DNA of 55,662 nt, from NCBI RefSeq assembly GCF_017315705.1, contig NZ_JAFLRF010000042.1:1-55662 (forward strand), read 5' to 3'. The position numbers and the translations under genes were made by a program. Of this stretch, positions 1-9,195 are shown one piece after another. The notes beneath the pieces were generated by a model that was given only the letters and a program-made list of their open reading frames with translations, ran no database searches and was not told the origin of the DNA. How positions within the stretch are numbered: the first letter of the stretch is position 1; each line of letters starts with the position of its first letter. The stretch is from Trinickia mobilis. GTDB lineage: Bacteria; Pseudomonadota; Gammaproteobacteria; Burkholderiales; Burkholderiaceae.

Positions 1-2
1 CG

Positions 3-1415
3 GTGCTCGGCTATATCTCGTTCACGGTCACGTTCTTCATCGCGCTGTTCCCGACGCGCGTGGCCGGCGCCGAATGCGCGGCGATCTTCGCGATCTTCAC
101 GAGCCAGGCCTGGAACATGACGTTCAGCTTCTACCAGTCGCTGACCACCGTGCCGCACGATCTCGATGAAGTCTCGCGCGGCTTTCATCTGACCGGCTGG
201 CAGCGCTTCTGGAAGCTGGATGTGCCGTTCTCGATGCCGGGGCTGATCTGGAACATGATGATGTCGATGTCGGGCGGGTGGTTCTTCGTCGTGGCATCGG
301 AAGCGATCACTGTCGGCAACAACACGATCACGCTGCCCGGCATCGGCGCGTATCTCGCGCAGGCGATCTCGGACAAGAACCTCGCCGCGATCGGCTGGGT
401 GATTCTGGCGATGACGATCGTGATCCTCGCCTACGACCAGTTGCTGTTCCGTCCGCTCGTCGCGTGGGCCGACAAGTTCCGCATGGAGACCACCAGTTCG
501 GGCAACGCGCCGGAATCGTGGCTGCTCGATCTGCTTCGCCGCACGCACCTGATTCACCGCGGGCTCGTGCCGATGGGCGTGCTGCTGGCGAAGGCGGCGC
601 GCATACCGATACGCCTGCCGCTGCCTCGCGGACAACGCATCGGCCCGGTGCAGTTCGGCGGCAAGCGCTCGAAGGCCGGCGACATCATCTGGGGGATTCT
701 CGTTCTCCTTCTGACCGTGTATGTGGTCTATCGCGTGGTCGCGTATGTGAGCACGGGTGTCACGATGAGCGAAGTCGGGCACGTGTTCGGGCTCGGGCTC
801 ATTACGCTCCTTCGCGTGGCGCTGCTGATCGCGATCTCCTCAGTCATCTGGGTGCCGCTCGGCGTGCTGATCGGACTGCGTCCGGCGCTCGCCGAGAAGA
901 TCCAGCCGCTTGCGCAGTTCCTCGCCGCGTTCCCGGCGAACCTGCTGTTCCCGGTGTTCGTGATCGTGATCGTGCGCTTTCACCTGAACCCGGATATCTG
1001 GCTGTCGCCGCTGATCGTGCTCGGCACGCAGTGGTACATCCTGTTCAACGTGATTGCCGGCGCGACGGCCTACCCGAACGACTTCAAGGAAGCGGCCACG
1101 AATTTCCGCATTCACGGCTGGCAATGGTGGCGCCAGGTGATATTGCCCGGCATCTTCCCGTACTACGTGACGGGCGCGATTACGGCTTCGGGCGGAGCAT
1201 GGAACGCGAGCATCGTCTCGGAGTTCGTCCAATGGGGCGACACCAAGGTCGCGGCGCACGGCCTTGGCGCCTACATCGCGCAGACCACGGCCGCGGGCGA
1301 CTTCCCGAAGATCATCCTGGGCATTGCGGTGATGTCCCTGTTTGTCACGCTGTTCAACCGCACGTTGTGGCGTCCGATGTATCGATATGCCGAATCCAAG
1401 CTTCGACTCGACTGA
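3..1415 (+). CDS. ABC transporter permease with two fused permease domains (5' partial)
   Basis: Inner-membrane permease of the nitrate/sulfonate/taurine class. The readable part holds two BPD_transp_1-like domains in one chain, each with an EAA-type cytoplasmic loop: the first near residues 48-100 (EVSRGFHLTGWQRFW) and the second near residues 358-410 (EAATNFRIHGWQWWRQ). A linker of about 100 residues and several hydrophobic segments separate them. Two-domain permeases of this class are usually nearer 550-600 residues, so about 100 N-terminal residues probably lie upstream of the window. The GTG at position 3 is just the first in-frame start, not a likely true start. It is followed 12 bases later by its ATPase gene. 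The substrate cannot be told, because no binding-protein gene is in view. Confidence 0.85.
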   Translation: MLGYISFTVTFFIALFPTRVAGAECAAIFAIFTSQAWNMTFSFYQSLTTVPHDLDEVSRGFHLTGWQRFWKLDVPFSMPGLIWNMMMSMSGGWFFVVASEAITVGNNTITLPGIGAYLAQAISDKNLAAIGWVILAMTIVILAYDQLLFRPLVAWADKFRMETTSSGNAPESWLLDLLRRTHLIHRGLVPMGVLLAKAARIPIRLPLPRGQRIGPVQFGGKRSKAGDIIWGILVLLLTVYVVYRVVAYVSTGVTMSEVGHVFGLGLITLLRVALLIAISSVIWVPLGVLIGLRPALAEKIQPLAQFLAAFPANLLFPVFVIVIVRFHLNPDIWLSPLIVLGTQWYILFNVIAGATAYPNDFKEAATNFRIHGWQWWRQVILPGIFPYYVTGAITASGGAWNASIVSEFVQWGDTKVAAHGLGAYIAQTTAAGDFPKIILGIAVMSLFVTLFNRTLWRPMYRYAESKLRLD

Positions 1416-1427
1416 GAGAGATAGGCG

Positions 1428-2762
1428 ATGCTAAATCCTAGAGCTGCGACTACGGAAGTGCTTCAGACGCCGCCGCGTGTCGGCGACGAGATCCTGTGCG
1501 TCAAGTCAGTCAGCCGGGGCTTCAACAAGGCCCAGGAAGACCTGCTGGTGCTCGACGACGTGAACCTGACGCTGCGCGAAGGCGAGATCGTCGGGATGCT
1601 GGGCCGCTCGGGCTCGGGCAAGTCGACGCTGCTGCGGATCATCGCGGGCCTGATCAAGCCGACCGACGGCCACGTCGATTACCTCGGCAAGCCGCTCGAA
1701 GGCCCGGCCGAAGGCGTTGCGATGGTGTTCCAGACGTTCGCGCTGTTTCCGTGGCTCACGGTGCTGCAGAACGTGGAAGCGGGGCTGGAAGCGCTGGGCG
1801 TCGGCGCAAGCGAGCGTCGCGAGCGCGCGTTGGCCGCGATCGACCTGATCGGTCTCGACGGCTTCGAAAACGCTTATCCGCGCGAGCTGTCGGGCGGCAT
1901 GCGTCAGCGCGTAGGCTTTGCGCGCGCGCTCGTCGTCGATCCGACGCTGCTCTTGATGGACGAGCCGTTCTCCGCGCTCGACGTGCTGACCGCCGAAACG
2001 CTGCGCACCGACTTGCTCGACTTGTGGACGCAAGGCCGTCTGCCGATCAAGTCGGTGCTGATCGTCACGCACAACATCGAAGAAGCGGTGTTCATGTGCG
2101 ACCGGATCCTGGTGCTGTCGTCGAACCCGGGCAAGGTGATCGCCGAGATCCAGGTGCCGTTCAAGCATCCGCGCAATCGTCTGGACCCGGCGTTCCGCCG
2201 TCTCGTCGACGATATCTACGCCCGCATGACGGCGCGTCAGGTGGGCGAAGCGGCGAAGAAGGAACTGGAACTCGGCAGCCGTCTGCCGGAGGTGTCGACC
2301 AATCTGATGGCGGGCCTGATCGAGACGCTGGCCATGCCGCCGTATGACGGCCGTGCGGACATGCCGGAAATCGCGCGCTCGCTGCATCTCGAAGTGGACG
2401 ATCTCTTTCCGATCGCCGAAGTGCTGCAGCACCTGGGCTTCGCCGAGATGCGCGAAGGCGACATCTTCCTGACGCCGCAAGCGCGTGCCTTCTCCGAGTT
2501 CGGCACGCAGGAGCGCAAGATGATGTTCGCCGAGCATCTGCTGCGCAATGTGCCGCTCGCCGCGCAGATCAAGAAGGTGCTCGATGAGCGTCCGGGGCAT
2601 CGCGCGCCGCGCGTGCGTTTCGAGCAGGAGCTGGAAGACTTCCTGTCGGACAACGCGGCTCAGCAGACGCTCGATGCGGTCATCAACTGGGGCCGCTACG
2701 GCGAAGTCTTCTCGTACAACGACCAGACGGAGCTTTTCAGCCTGGCGGACGTCGAGGCCTGA
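1428..2762 (+). CDS. ABC transporter ATP-binding protein with AAA-associated C-terminal domain
   Basis: ATPase partner of the upstream double permease. Walker A (GRSGSGKST) lies near residues 58-66, the signature LSGGMRQRVGFARAL follows, and Walker B is LLLMDEPFSALD, then an H-loop (VTHNIEEA). At 444 residues it is much longer than a simple NitT/TauT ATPase (about 260). The extra 160 C-terminal residues look like the AAA-associated C-terminal domain seen in ATPases paired with double permeases. The start ATG is 12 bases after the permease stop, within an AGAGAGATAGGCG context. Role: energises import of an unidentified anion or small solute. Confidence 0.88.
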   Translation: MLNPRAATTEVLQTPPRVGDEILCVKSVSRGFNKAQEDLLVLDDVNLTLREGEIVGMLGRSGSGKSTLLRIIAGLIKPTDGHVDYLGKPLEGPAEGVAMVFQTFALFPWLTVLQNVEAGLEALGVGASERRERALAAIDLIGLDGFENAYPRELSGGMRQRVGFARALVVDPTLLLMDEPFSALDVLTAETLRTDLLDLWTQGRLPIKSVLIVTHNIEEAVFMCDRILVLSSNPGKVIAEIQVPFKHPRNRLDPAFRRLVDDIYARMTARQVGEAAKKELELGSRLPEVSTNLMAGLIETLAMPPYDGRADMPEIARSLHLEVDDLFPIAEVLQHLGFAEMREGDIFLTPQARAFSEFGTQERKMMFAEHLLRNVPLAAQIKKVLDERPGHRAPRVRFEQELEDFLSDNAAQQTLDAVINWGRYGEVFSYNDQTELFSLADVEA

Positions 2763-2782
2763 CCGGGGCGGCATCGACGCGT

Positions 2783-3433
2783 TCAGCGCGCCCGCGTCAG
2801 CGCCTCCGCGACGCTTCGTCCGGCGGCGAGGCGCGCCGCGCGGTGCGACCCGAACGCCAGCGCGAATTCGGCCGCCTGCCGGCCGACCGTCGCGAGCTGC
2901 TCGGCGACTTTCTCATCCGAGCACGTATCGGGCGTCTCGAAGCGCGTTTCCAGCGTATTGACCACCGCGCCGAACGGCGTCGGCCAGCCGCGCAGCGCGT
3001 GCACGATCGAGCGCAGCGACGTCAGCACCGTGCCCGCCGCCTGCCAGCCGTAGGCCGTCACGACCGCGCCGACGGCGCGTCCGTCGAGGTAGGGCCGCTC
3101 GTCGGCGCGCAGCGCTTCGAGCGTGTCGAGCGCGTTCTTCACCAGGCCCGATACGCCGCCGTGATATCCCGGCGTCGCGATGATGATCGCGTCGGCGGCG
3201 CGGACGGCTTCGATCAGTTCGAGCTGGGCGCCGGTCGGAACCGGGTGTTCGGGCGCGTAGTGCGGGAGGCCGTGCAGGAATGCACCGCCGAACAGCCGCG
3301 TCCGCGCGCCCGCGGCTTGTGCGCCGCGCAGCGCAAAGCCGAGCGCGCGCTCGGTCGACGACGCATCGCGCGTCGTGCCGCCGATGCCCACGACGAGCGG
3401 CAGAGGAAGAGGTTCGAAAGCAGTCAAGACCAC
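2783..3433 (-). CDS. NADPH-dependent FMN reductase family protein
   Basis: Flavodoxin-fold reductase of 216 residues. The N-terminal GIGGTTRDASSTERAL stretch corresponds to the FMN phosphate-binding loop, and TPGYHGGVSGLVKNALD matches the conserved TPEYN-SG-K-ALD block of the family. The start is a GTG preceded by GGAGTGT. It is convergent with the ABC ATPase gene, with only 20 bases between stops. In sulfonate operons such reductases supply reduced flavin to monooxygenases, but no monooxygenase is near, so a specific role is not supported. Confidence 0.8.
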   Translation of the reverse strand: MVLTAFEPLPLPLVVGIGGTTRDASSTERALGFALRGAQAAGARTRLFGGAFLHGLPHYAPEHPVPTGAQLELIEAVRAADAIIIATPGYHGGVSGLVKNALDTLEALRADERPYLDGRAVGAVVTAYGWQAAGTVLTSLRSIVHALRGWPTPFGAVVNTLETRFETPDTCSDEKVAEQLATVGRQAAEFALAFGSHRAARLAAGRSVAEALTRAR

Positions 3434-3611
3434 ACTCCGTCGGTCAGCGGCGCCGCGCGAAGCCTTGCCGGCCGCGCGCCGGGGCGCCAGATTTTCAAAT
3501 TGTTCAAGCTGCCATCGTAGCGACTGCTTAACTGCGCCGGAAACGACTTATTCTTCTATCGATATGCCGGGAACCGAAGGCAGGCGGCAGATGAGGGGCA
3601 GCCGGGCGGCA

Positions 3612-4598
3612 TCAGAACACTTTCGTGAGCGTCGCGAGCACCGTGGTCGCCAACGGATTCGACACCGCGATATTGCCTGACGAATCGCGCGCGCCCGTCG
3701 TGTAGTTGTCGTAGACGTCGGTCGCGCCCCAGCCCTTGGTGACCGCGCCGGTCAGCGTCCAGCCGCCGTCGAACGTCTTGGAGACGGCCACCTTCGCGTC
3801 CTGCCAGTTGTACGCCGAGAAGCTCTGCACGCGCTGCCAGCCGTAGTGCAGCAGCAGCGAGAGGCCGTGCGTCAAATCGATGTTCGTGTTCAAGTCGAGA
3901 TAGCCCGAGCCGCGGCTGTGCTGTCCGCTGCCGACCCCGAGCGACTGGCTGTCGTAGCCGAAGTAGTTCGGCGTGTACGTGAGCCAGTACTTGGCGGTGA
4001 ACCACTTGTAGGTGAGCGCCGCGACGATTTCGCCGTAGTTGTAGCTGGTGTCGCTCGCGGCCATGCGGGCGCCCGGATATATGTAGTAGTACACAGTACC
4101 CGTGTACGAGACATCGCCGATCGATCCGCCGTAGCCGCCGTACAAGTCCCATTCGACGGTGCCGTCCTCGATGAACTTGCTGCTCACGCTGGAGAGCCAG
4201 GTGCCGGCGAACAGGCCGCTCGGGTGCGCGTAGTCGAAGCCGCCCTGAATCGCCGGCTTGCCCCAGCCCTGCCTGAAGCCGCGCGACACGTATTGCGAGG
4301 CAAGCGTCACGTTGGCCGTCAGCGGCGACGCTCCGGCCGGAGCGGGCGCTGCCGCCGCTGCCGGGGCGGGCGGATCGGCCGGATTGGCCGCGAGCGTGGG
4401 CGCGGCCTCCGACGCCGGCGTTGCGGCCTGCGCGGGCGCCGGCGTGCTGGCTGCCGCGGGCGCGGCCTCCGAGCTCGAGCCTGAGCCGTTGGCATCGGCC
4501 GATTGCGCCTCGGCTGCGGCCGCATGCAGCGTGCCGATCAGGGCCGCGCCGCAAAGCGCGGCTGACGTAAAGCGTGACTTCGTCTTGCCGTCGTGCAT
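3612..4598 (-). CDS. TorF family putative outer-membrane porin
   Basis: Putative outer-membrane beta-barrel of 328 residues. The start ATG at 4598 is chosen because CGGAGATCTTCTTC precedes it and a signal peptide follows at once (SAALCGAALIGTLHAAAAEAQS). Residues 25-90 form a long Ala/Pro/Ser/Glu low-complexity spacer. The barrel begins with NVTLASQYVSRGFRQGWGKPAIQGG, the hallmark opening of the TorF / Gcw_chp family. It ends in KVF, a C-terminal aromatic consistent with an outer-membrane protein. It lies alone on the minus strand, divergent from the choline importer. The substrate is unknown; involvement in quaternary-amine entry is only suggested by position. Confidence 0.8.
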   Translation of the reverse strand: MHDGKTKSRFTSAALCGAALIGTLHAAAAEAQSADANGSGSSSEAAPAAASTPAPAQAATPASEAAPTLAANPADPPAPAAAAAPAPAGASPLTANVTLASQYVSRGFRQGWGKPAIQGGFDYAHPSGLFAGTWLSSVSSKFIEDGTVEWDLYGGYGGSIGDVSYTGTVYYYIYPGARMAASDTSYNYGEIVAALTYKWFTAKYWLTYTPNYFGYDSQSLGVGSGQHSRGSGYLDLNTNIDLTHGLSLLLHYGWQRVQSFSAYNWQDAKVAVSKTFDGGWTLTGAVTKGWGATDVYDNYTTGARDSSGNIAVSNPLATTVLATLTKVF

Positions 4599-5047
4599 GA
4601 AGAAGATCTCCGTCGTTGAGGGCGGGCCGCTTTGCGTGCTTTTGCCTGCTGGCTGGCTGCGGTTTCCACCGGGCAGTTCGATTGAGGGGCGGGCCTCCCG
4701 CGTCGATGCCTGCGGTGTCGAGAGGGCGTCCGGTCGAGATGACGGTCGGAGTATGTCCAGCCAAATCGGCCATTGCGCATGGCGTTTTGGACGCGAATCT
4801 GCACGCCGGCGACACGGCGTTTTTTCATGCATGACGTCTCGTGCATCGCACCATCGGCAAAGCCGCGCGTGCGGCGGGCGTTTGCGCGCTTTCGGGACGA
4901 TCGTCCGTTTCCATGCGTGTCGCATTTGCGCAAGCGTCTGTCGGAATTCGTCGGCTGCAACGTCTTTTTTCTGGCAACTATGTATGAACACTGTGCAGGC
5001 CGGCGCCTGCGGCCCTGCAGCCCTGCTGCTCGAAGGAGATGGATTCG
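4599..5047. other. Intergenic region between the TorF porin and choV
   Basis: About 450 bases separating divergent genes, so it should hold both promoters. I see no credible gene. The only clear element is the ribosome-binding sequence GAAGGAGAT at 5032-5040, which sits correctly for the ATG at 5048. An earlier ATG at 5039 overlaps that site and is therefore less likely to be the start. Confidence 0.5.
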
Positions 5048-6229
5048 ATGAATGCCCCAAAGGTGGTGGTCGAAAGTCTGTACAAGGTGTTTGGCAACAA
5101 CCCGAAACAGGCACTCGACATGCTCGCGGCCGGTGCGACGAAGGATGAAATCTTCGCGCGCACCGGCCAGGTGGTCGGCGTGCAGAACGTGTCGTTCGGC
5201 GTTCAGGAAGGCGAGATCTTCGTGCTGATGGGCCTCTCGGGCTCCGGCAAGTCCACGCTGATCCGCCTGATCAACCGGCTCGTCGAGCCGACGTCGGGCA
5301 AGGTGATCGTCGACGGCCGCGACATCGCCGCGGTCAAGCGCTCGGCGCTCACGTCGCTGCGCCGCACGGACATGAGCATGGTGTTTCAGTCGTTCGCGCT
5401 GATGCCGCAGCGCACGGTGCTCTCCAACGCCGCGTTCGGGCTCGAAGTGGCGGGCGTCGCGAAGAAGGAGCGCGAGAAGCGCGCGCTTGCGGTGCTCGAG
5501 CAGGTCGGGCTGGCGGCCTTCGCGCAGAAGCTGCCGTCGGAGCTCTCGGGGGGCATGCAGCAGCGCGTCGGCCTGGCGCGGGCGCTGACCGTGAACCCGT
5601 CGCTGATGATCATGGACGAGGCGTTCTCGGCGCTCGATCCGCTAAAGCGCAAGGAGATGCAGAACGTCCTCCTGCAACTGCAGAAGGACCAGCGCCGCAC
5701 GATCATGTTCGTGTCGCACGATCTCGAAGAGGCGCTGCGCATCGGCAACCGCATCGCGATCATGGAAGGCGGCCGCCTCGTGCAGCTCGGCACGCCGCAG
5801 GAAATCATCAGCAACCCCGCCGACGACTACGTGCGCGCGTTCTTCGAAGGCGTCGACACCAGCCGCTACCTCACGGCGGCCGACCTCATGCAGACCGACG
5901 CCGTGCCGCTCGTGCGCCACGCCGACACGGCCGCGGTGACGGCGTCGCTCAACGGCAGTGCGGACTACGCGTTCGTGCTCGATGCCGAGCGCAAGATCCG
6001 CGGTTTCGTCACGCGCGAGGCGCTCCACGCAGCGACGCCCGCCGTGGCGCCGCGTATCGCGCAGGTCGAAAGCATCTCGCGGGCGGCGTCGCTCGAGCAT
6101 GTCGTGTCGCGCGTCGTCGCGAGCGCGAGGGCGCTGCCGGTCGTGGACGACGACGGCTGTTATTGCGGCTCGGTCGATCGCGCCGCTGTTCTGAAAGTAC
6201 TCACGCGTTCGCGAGGCGCCCATGTCTGA
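5048..6229 (+). CDS. choV: Choline/glycine betaine ABC transporter ATP-binding protein
   Basis: ATPase of an osmoprotectant-type importer (ProV/OpuAA/ChoV family), 393 residues. Walker A GLSGSGKST is at about 62-70, the signature LSGGMQQRVGLARAL near 166-180, and Walker B LMIMDEAFSALDP just after. Residues from about 275 form a CBS-like regulatory tail, as in ProV. The start at 5048 is chosen over 5039 because AAGGAG at 5033-5038 sits 9 bases ahead. The stop overlaps the start of the permease gene by 8 bases, implying coupled expression. Together with a ChoX-like binding protein downstream, choline is the likeliest substrate; glycine betaine is possible. Confidence 0.9.
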   Translation: MNAPKVVVESLYKVFGNNPKQALDMLAAGATKDEIFARTGQVVGVQNVSFGVQEGEIFVLMGLSGSGKSTLIRLINRLVEPTSGKVIVDGRDIAAVKRSALTSLRRTDMSMVFQSFALMPQRTVLSNAAFGLEVAGVAKKEREKRALAVLEQVGLAAFAQKLPSELSGGMQQRVGLARALTVNPSLMIMDEAFSALDPLKRKEMQNVLLQLQKDQRRTIMFVSHDLEEALRIGNRIAIMEGGRLVQLGTPQEIISNPADDYVRAFFEGVDTSRYLTAADLMQTDAVPLVRHADTAAVTASLNGSADYAFVLDAERKIRGFVTREALHAATPAVAPRIAQVESISRAASLEHVVSRVVASARALPVVDDDGCYCGSVDRAAVLKVLTRSRGAHV

Positions 6230-7118
6230 ACTCATCCCACTCGGCAGTTGGGTCGATCAATCCGTCCACTTCCTGCTCGATCACGACAGCAGCACATTCG
6301 ATGCGATCGGCAAGGTGATCGAGGGCATCGCCGCCTTCGTCGAACACAGCCTGCAGGCCGTCCCGATGTGGGCGCTGATGGCGATTTTCATCGGCATCGG
6401 GTTGTGGCGCGTCGGCTGGCGCTTCGCGATCTTCACGACGCTCGCGCTGCTCCTCATCTACGCGACGGGCTTCTGGGATCAATCCGTCATCACGCTGGGC
6501 CTCACGCTGTCGTCGACGATCATCAGCCTCGTCTTCGGCGTCCCGCTCGGCATCTGGACGGCGAAGAACAAGCACGTTGCCGCGATCGTCCGCCCGATAC
6601 TCGATTTGATGCAGACGATGCCCGCTTTCGTCTACCTGATTCCGGCGGCGATGCTGTTCGGCCTCGGGCGCGTGCCGGGGATTCTGTCGACGGTGATCTT
6701 CGCGATGCCGCCCGCGGTGCGCCTGACGAGCCTCGGCATTCGCCACGTGAACCGCGAGATCGTCGAGGCGGGGCAGGCGTTCGGCTGCACGCCGTGGCAG
6801 CTGCTCTACAAGGTGCAGTTCCCCAATGCGCTGCCGTCGATCATGCAAGGCGTGAACCAGACGATCATGATGGCGCTGTCGATGGTGATCATCGCGTCGA
6901 TGGTGGGCGCGGGCGGTCTCGGCAACGACGTGCTCGCGAGCATTCAGCGGCTCGATATCGGGCTTGGCTTCGAGAGCGGACTTTCGGTCGTGCTGCTTGC
7001 GATCGTTCTCGACCGCATCACCGAAAGCTTCGGCCGCACGCCGGGCACGGCGCCGGCACCGCGCTTCGCAGGGCTGCGCAATGTCATGCGCGTGCGCCGC
7101 GCTTGGAGAGCGACGTGA
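6222..7118 (+). CDS. choW: Choline/glycine betaine ABC transporter permease
   Basis: Inner-membrane permease of the ProW/OpuAB family, 298 residues with about six hydrophobic segments. The EAA loop EIVEAGQAFGCTPWQLLYKVQF and the following GGLGNDVLASIQ block are typical of betaine/choline permeases. The ATG lies inside the end of choV (8-base overlap). The stop TGA shares its A with the start of the next gene (TGATG), so choV, choW and the regulator gene are translationally coupled. Confidence 0.9.
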   Translation: MSELIPLGSWVDQSVHFLLDHDSSTFDAIGKVIEGIAAFVEHSLQAVPMWALMAIFIGIGLWRVGWRFAIFTTLALLLIYATGFWDQSVITLGLTLSSTIISLVFGVPLGIWTAKNKHVAAIVRPILDLMQTMPAFVYLIPAAMLFGLGRVPGILSTVIFAMPPAVRLTSLGIRHVNREIVEAGQAFGCTPWQLLYKVQFPNALPSIMQGVNQTIMMALSMVIIASMVGAGGLGNDVLASIQRLDIGLGFESGLSVVLLAIVLDRITESFGRTPGTAPAPRFAGLRNVMRVRRAWRAT

Positions 7119-8092
7119 TGCCGGCCACGACGGAAGCGCCGTTGCCGTCCCCCGCGCATTTCGGTTTTCTGACGTTGCCCAACTTCTCGATGATCGCGTT
7201 CACGAGCGCGATCGAAGTGCTGCGGATGACTAACTACGTGGCGCGGGAGCCGCACTACCGCTGGTCGATCGTCTCGACCGGCGGCTCGCCCGTGCGGGCG
7301 AGCAACGGCATCGCCGTCAAGCCCACGCGCACGCTCGAAGCGTCCGGGGTGCCCGATGTGCTGATCGTCTGCGGCGGCACGCAGATCCGCAATGCGGTCG
7401 ATGCGCCGGTCAAGACGCTTCTCGCCGAACTGGCGGAGTGCCGCGTGCCGCTCGGCGGGATCTGCACGGGCGCCTACGCGCTGATGAGCACGGGCCTCCT
7501 CGACGACTACCGCTGCACCGTGCATTGGGAAGACATGTCGGTGCTGCACAGGGAATTCCCGCGCGTGCGCTTTGCCGACGAGCTATTCGTCATCGATCGC
7601 GACCGGCTCACCTGCACGGGCGGCACCGCGCCGCTCGACCTGATGCTGCATCTGGTCGGCAGGCGTTTCGGCCAGAGCCTTGCCGCGCAGGTCTCGGAGC
7701 AGTTCATTCTCGAGCGCATTCGCAGCGCGTCCGATCATCAGCCGATTCCGGTGGATGCGCGCGTCGGCTTCTCGCGCGCCGAGCTGATCGAAGTGGTGCG
7801 GCTGATGGAAGCGAATATCGAAGAGCCGCTCTCGCTCGACGAACTCGCGCGGCTCGTGCAACTGTCGCAGCGTCATTTGCAACGCATGTTCAAGGTGTAT
7901 CTGAATGTCTCGCCGACGCACTACTACCTGTCGCTTCGATTGCGCCGCGCGCGCGATCTGCTGCGCACGACGGACGCATCGATCGCGCGCGTGACGACCG
8001 TCTGCGGTTTTCATTCGCCGTGCCATTTCAGCAAGGCATACCGCGCGCAATTCGGACACGCGCCGAGCCTGGAGCGGCGCCGGCCCGAGTGA
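7118..8092 (+). CDS. GlxA/GbdR-type AraC family transcriptional regulator
   Basis: 324-residue regulator with an N-terminal DJ-1/PfpI-like (GATase1-like) ligand domain and a C-terminal AraC helix-turn-helix pair. The N-terminal part contains GFLTLPNFSMIAFTSAIEVLRM and the nucleophile-elbow-like GGICTGAYALM. The C-terminal part reads EEPLSLDELARLVQLSQRHL... and ends ARVTTVCGFHSPCHFSKAYRAQFG. It is coupled to choW (TGATG) and sits between permease and binding-protein genes, so it probably senses a quaternary amine or betaine and controls uptake. It is clearly paralogous to the regulator at 41074-42108, sharing the NF-MIAFT-AIEVLRM-NY motif. Which of the two is the true GbdR equivalent cannot be settled from sequence alone. 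Confidence 0.88.
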   Translation: MPATTEAPLPSPAHFGFLTLPNFSMIAFTSAIEVLRMTNYVAREPHYRWSIVSTGGSPVRASNGIAVKPTRTLEASGVPDVLIVCGGTQIRNAVDAPVKTLLAELAECRVPLGGICTGAYALMSTGLLDDYRCTVHWEDMSVLHREFPRVRFADELFVIDRDRLTCTGGTAPLDLMLHLVGRRFGQSLAAQVSEQFILERIRSASDHQPIPVDARVGFSRAELIEVVRLMEANIEEPLSLDELARLVQLSQRHLQRMFKVYLNVSPTHYYLSLRLRRARDLLRTTDASIARVTTVCGFHSPCHFSKAYRAQFGHAPSLERRRPE

Positions 8093-8145
8093 ACGGATTT
8101 CCCTGTCGTCGACACTTCACATATCGAAACCCGAGGAGAAAAGCA

Positions 8146-9099
8146 ATGAAGCGAATCCTGACCGTGGCGGCTTGCGCGCTCGGCGTGGCGGCTGCGATGA
8201 CGGCTGCGCCCGCGCAGGCGTCCGACCCCGGCGTGTGCCGCAACGTGCGCTTTGCCGACGTCGGCTGGACCGATATTGCGGCGACCACCGGCCTCGCGTC
8301 GACGCTCTTCAGCGGCCTGGGCTACACCCCGACGAAGACGATCGCTTCGGTGCCGATCACGTTCGCGGGCATCAAGAGCAAGCAAATCGACGTGTTCCTC
8401 GGCTACTGGGCGCCGACGATGGACCCGATCATCGAACCGTTCGTCAAGGCCGGATCGATCAAGGTGCTGCCCACGCCGAACCTGACCGGCGCGAAGTACA
8501 CGCTGGCCGTGCCGGATTACGTCTATAACGGCGGCCTCAAGTCGTTCGCGGATATCCGGAAGTACGCGGACAAGCTCGACGGCAAGATCTACGGGATCGA
8601 GCCGGGCAACGACGGCAACGCGCTGATCAAGAAGATGGTCGACGGCAACCGGTTCGGCCTCGGCAAGTTCAAGCTCGTCGAATCGAGCGAGGCGGGGATG
8701 CTCGTCGAAGTGAACAAGGCGATTCGGGAGAAGCAGTGGATCGTGTTCCTCGGCTGGGAGCCGCATCCGATGAACGTGCAGATGAAGATCGACTACCTGA
8801 GCGGCGGCGATGACGTGTTCGGGCCGAACTATGGCGAAGCGAAGGTGTTCACGGCGACGCCGCCCGACTACGCGGCGCGCTGCCCGAACGCGGCGAAGCT
8901 CGTGTCGAACCTGCAATTCACGACCGGCATCGAGAACCACGTGATGGTGCCGATCATGAACAAGGAAGATCCGAACAAGGCCGCGCTCGCATGGCTGAAG
9001 GCGAATCCGCAGGTGCTGAACCCGTGGCTCGCGGGTGTGACGACGATCGACGGGAAGGATGGGGTGACGGCGGTGAAGCGCTATCTGGCGTCGCATTGA
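8146..9099 (+). CDS. choX: Choline ABC transporter substrate-binding protein
   Basis: Periplasmic binding protein of 317 residues with a signal peptide (MKRILTVAACALGVAAAMTAAPAQA, predicted cut before SDPG). It carries the ChoX-type features: VRFADVGWTDIAATT at the mature N terminus, IDVFLGYWAPTMDP, YGIEPGNDGN and VFLGWEPHPMN, whose aromatic residues form the cation-pi box in this family. The start follows GAGGAGAAAAGCA. It is 53 bases after the regulator gene and completes the choVW transporter. Confidence 0.92.
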   Translation: MKRILTVAACALGVAAAMTAAPAQASDPGVCRNVRFADVGWTDIAATTGLASTLFSGLGYTPTKTIASVPITFAGIKSKQIDVFLGYWAPTMDPIIEPFVKAGSIKVLPTPNLTGAKYTLAVPDYVYNGGLKSFADIRKYADKLDGKIYGIEPGNDGNALIKKMVDGNRFGLGKFKLVESSEAGMLVEVNKAIREKQWIVFLGWEPHPMNVQMKIDYLSGGDDVFGPNYGEAKVFTATPPDYAARCPNAAKLVSNLQFTTGIENHVMVPIMNKEDPNKAALAWLKANPQVLNPWLAGVTTIDGKDGVTAVKRYLASH

Positions 9100-9113
9100 G
9101 CGGCCGGCGGCTT

Positions 9114-9148
9114 GCGCCGGATCGGGAATGGGTGGCTTGATCCGGCGC
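9114..9148 (+). terminator. Hairpin after choX (likely terminator or attenuating stem-loop)
   Basis: A perfect 10-base inverted repeat, GCGCCGGATC at 9114-9123 and GATCCGGCGC at 9139-9148, lies 15 bases after the choX stop and before the convergent regulator gene. There is no strong T-run, so it may act as a bidirectional or Rho-assisted terminator. Confidence 0.5.
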
Positions 9149-9195
9149 TTCGAGGCGCCGGCGTCACGATTTTGATGACGACCGAATCAAGGCCG

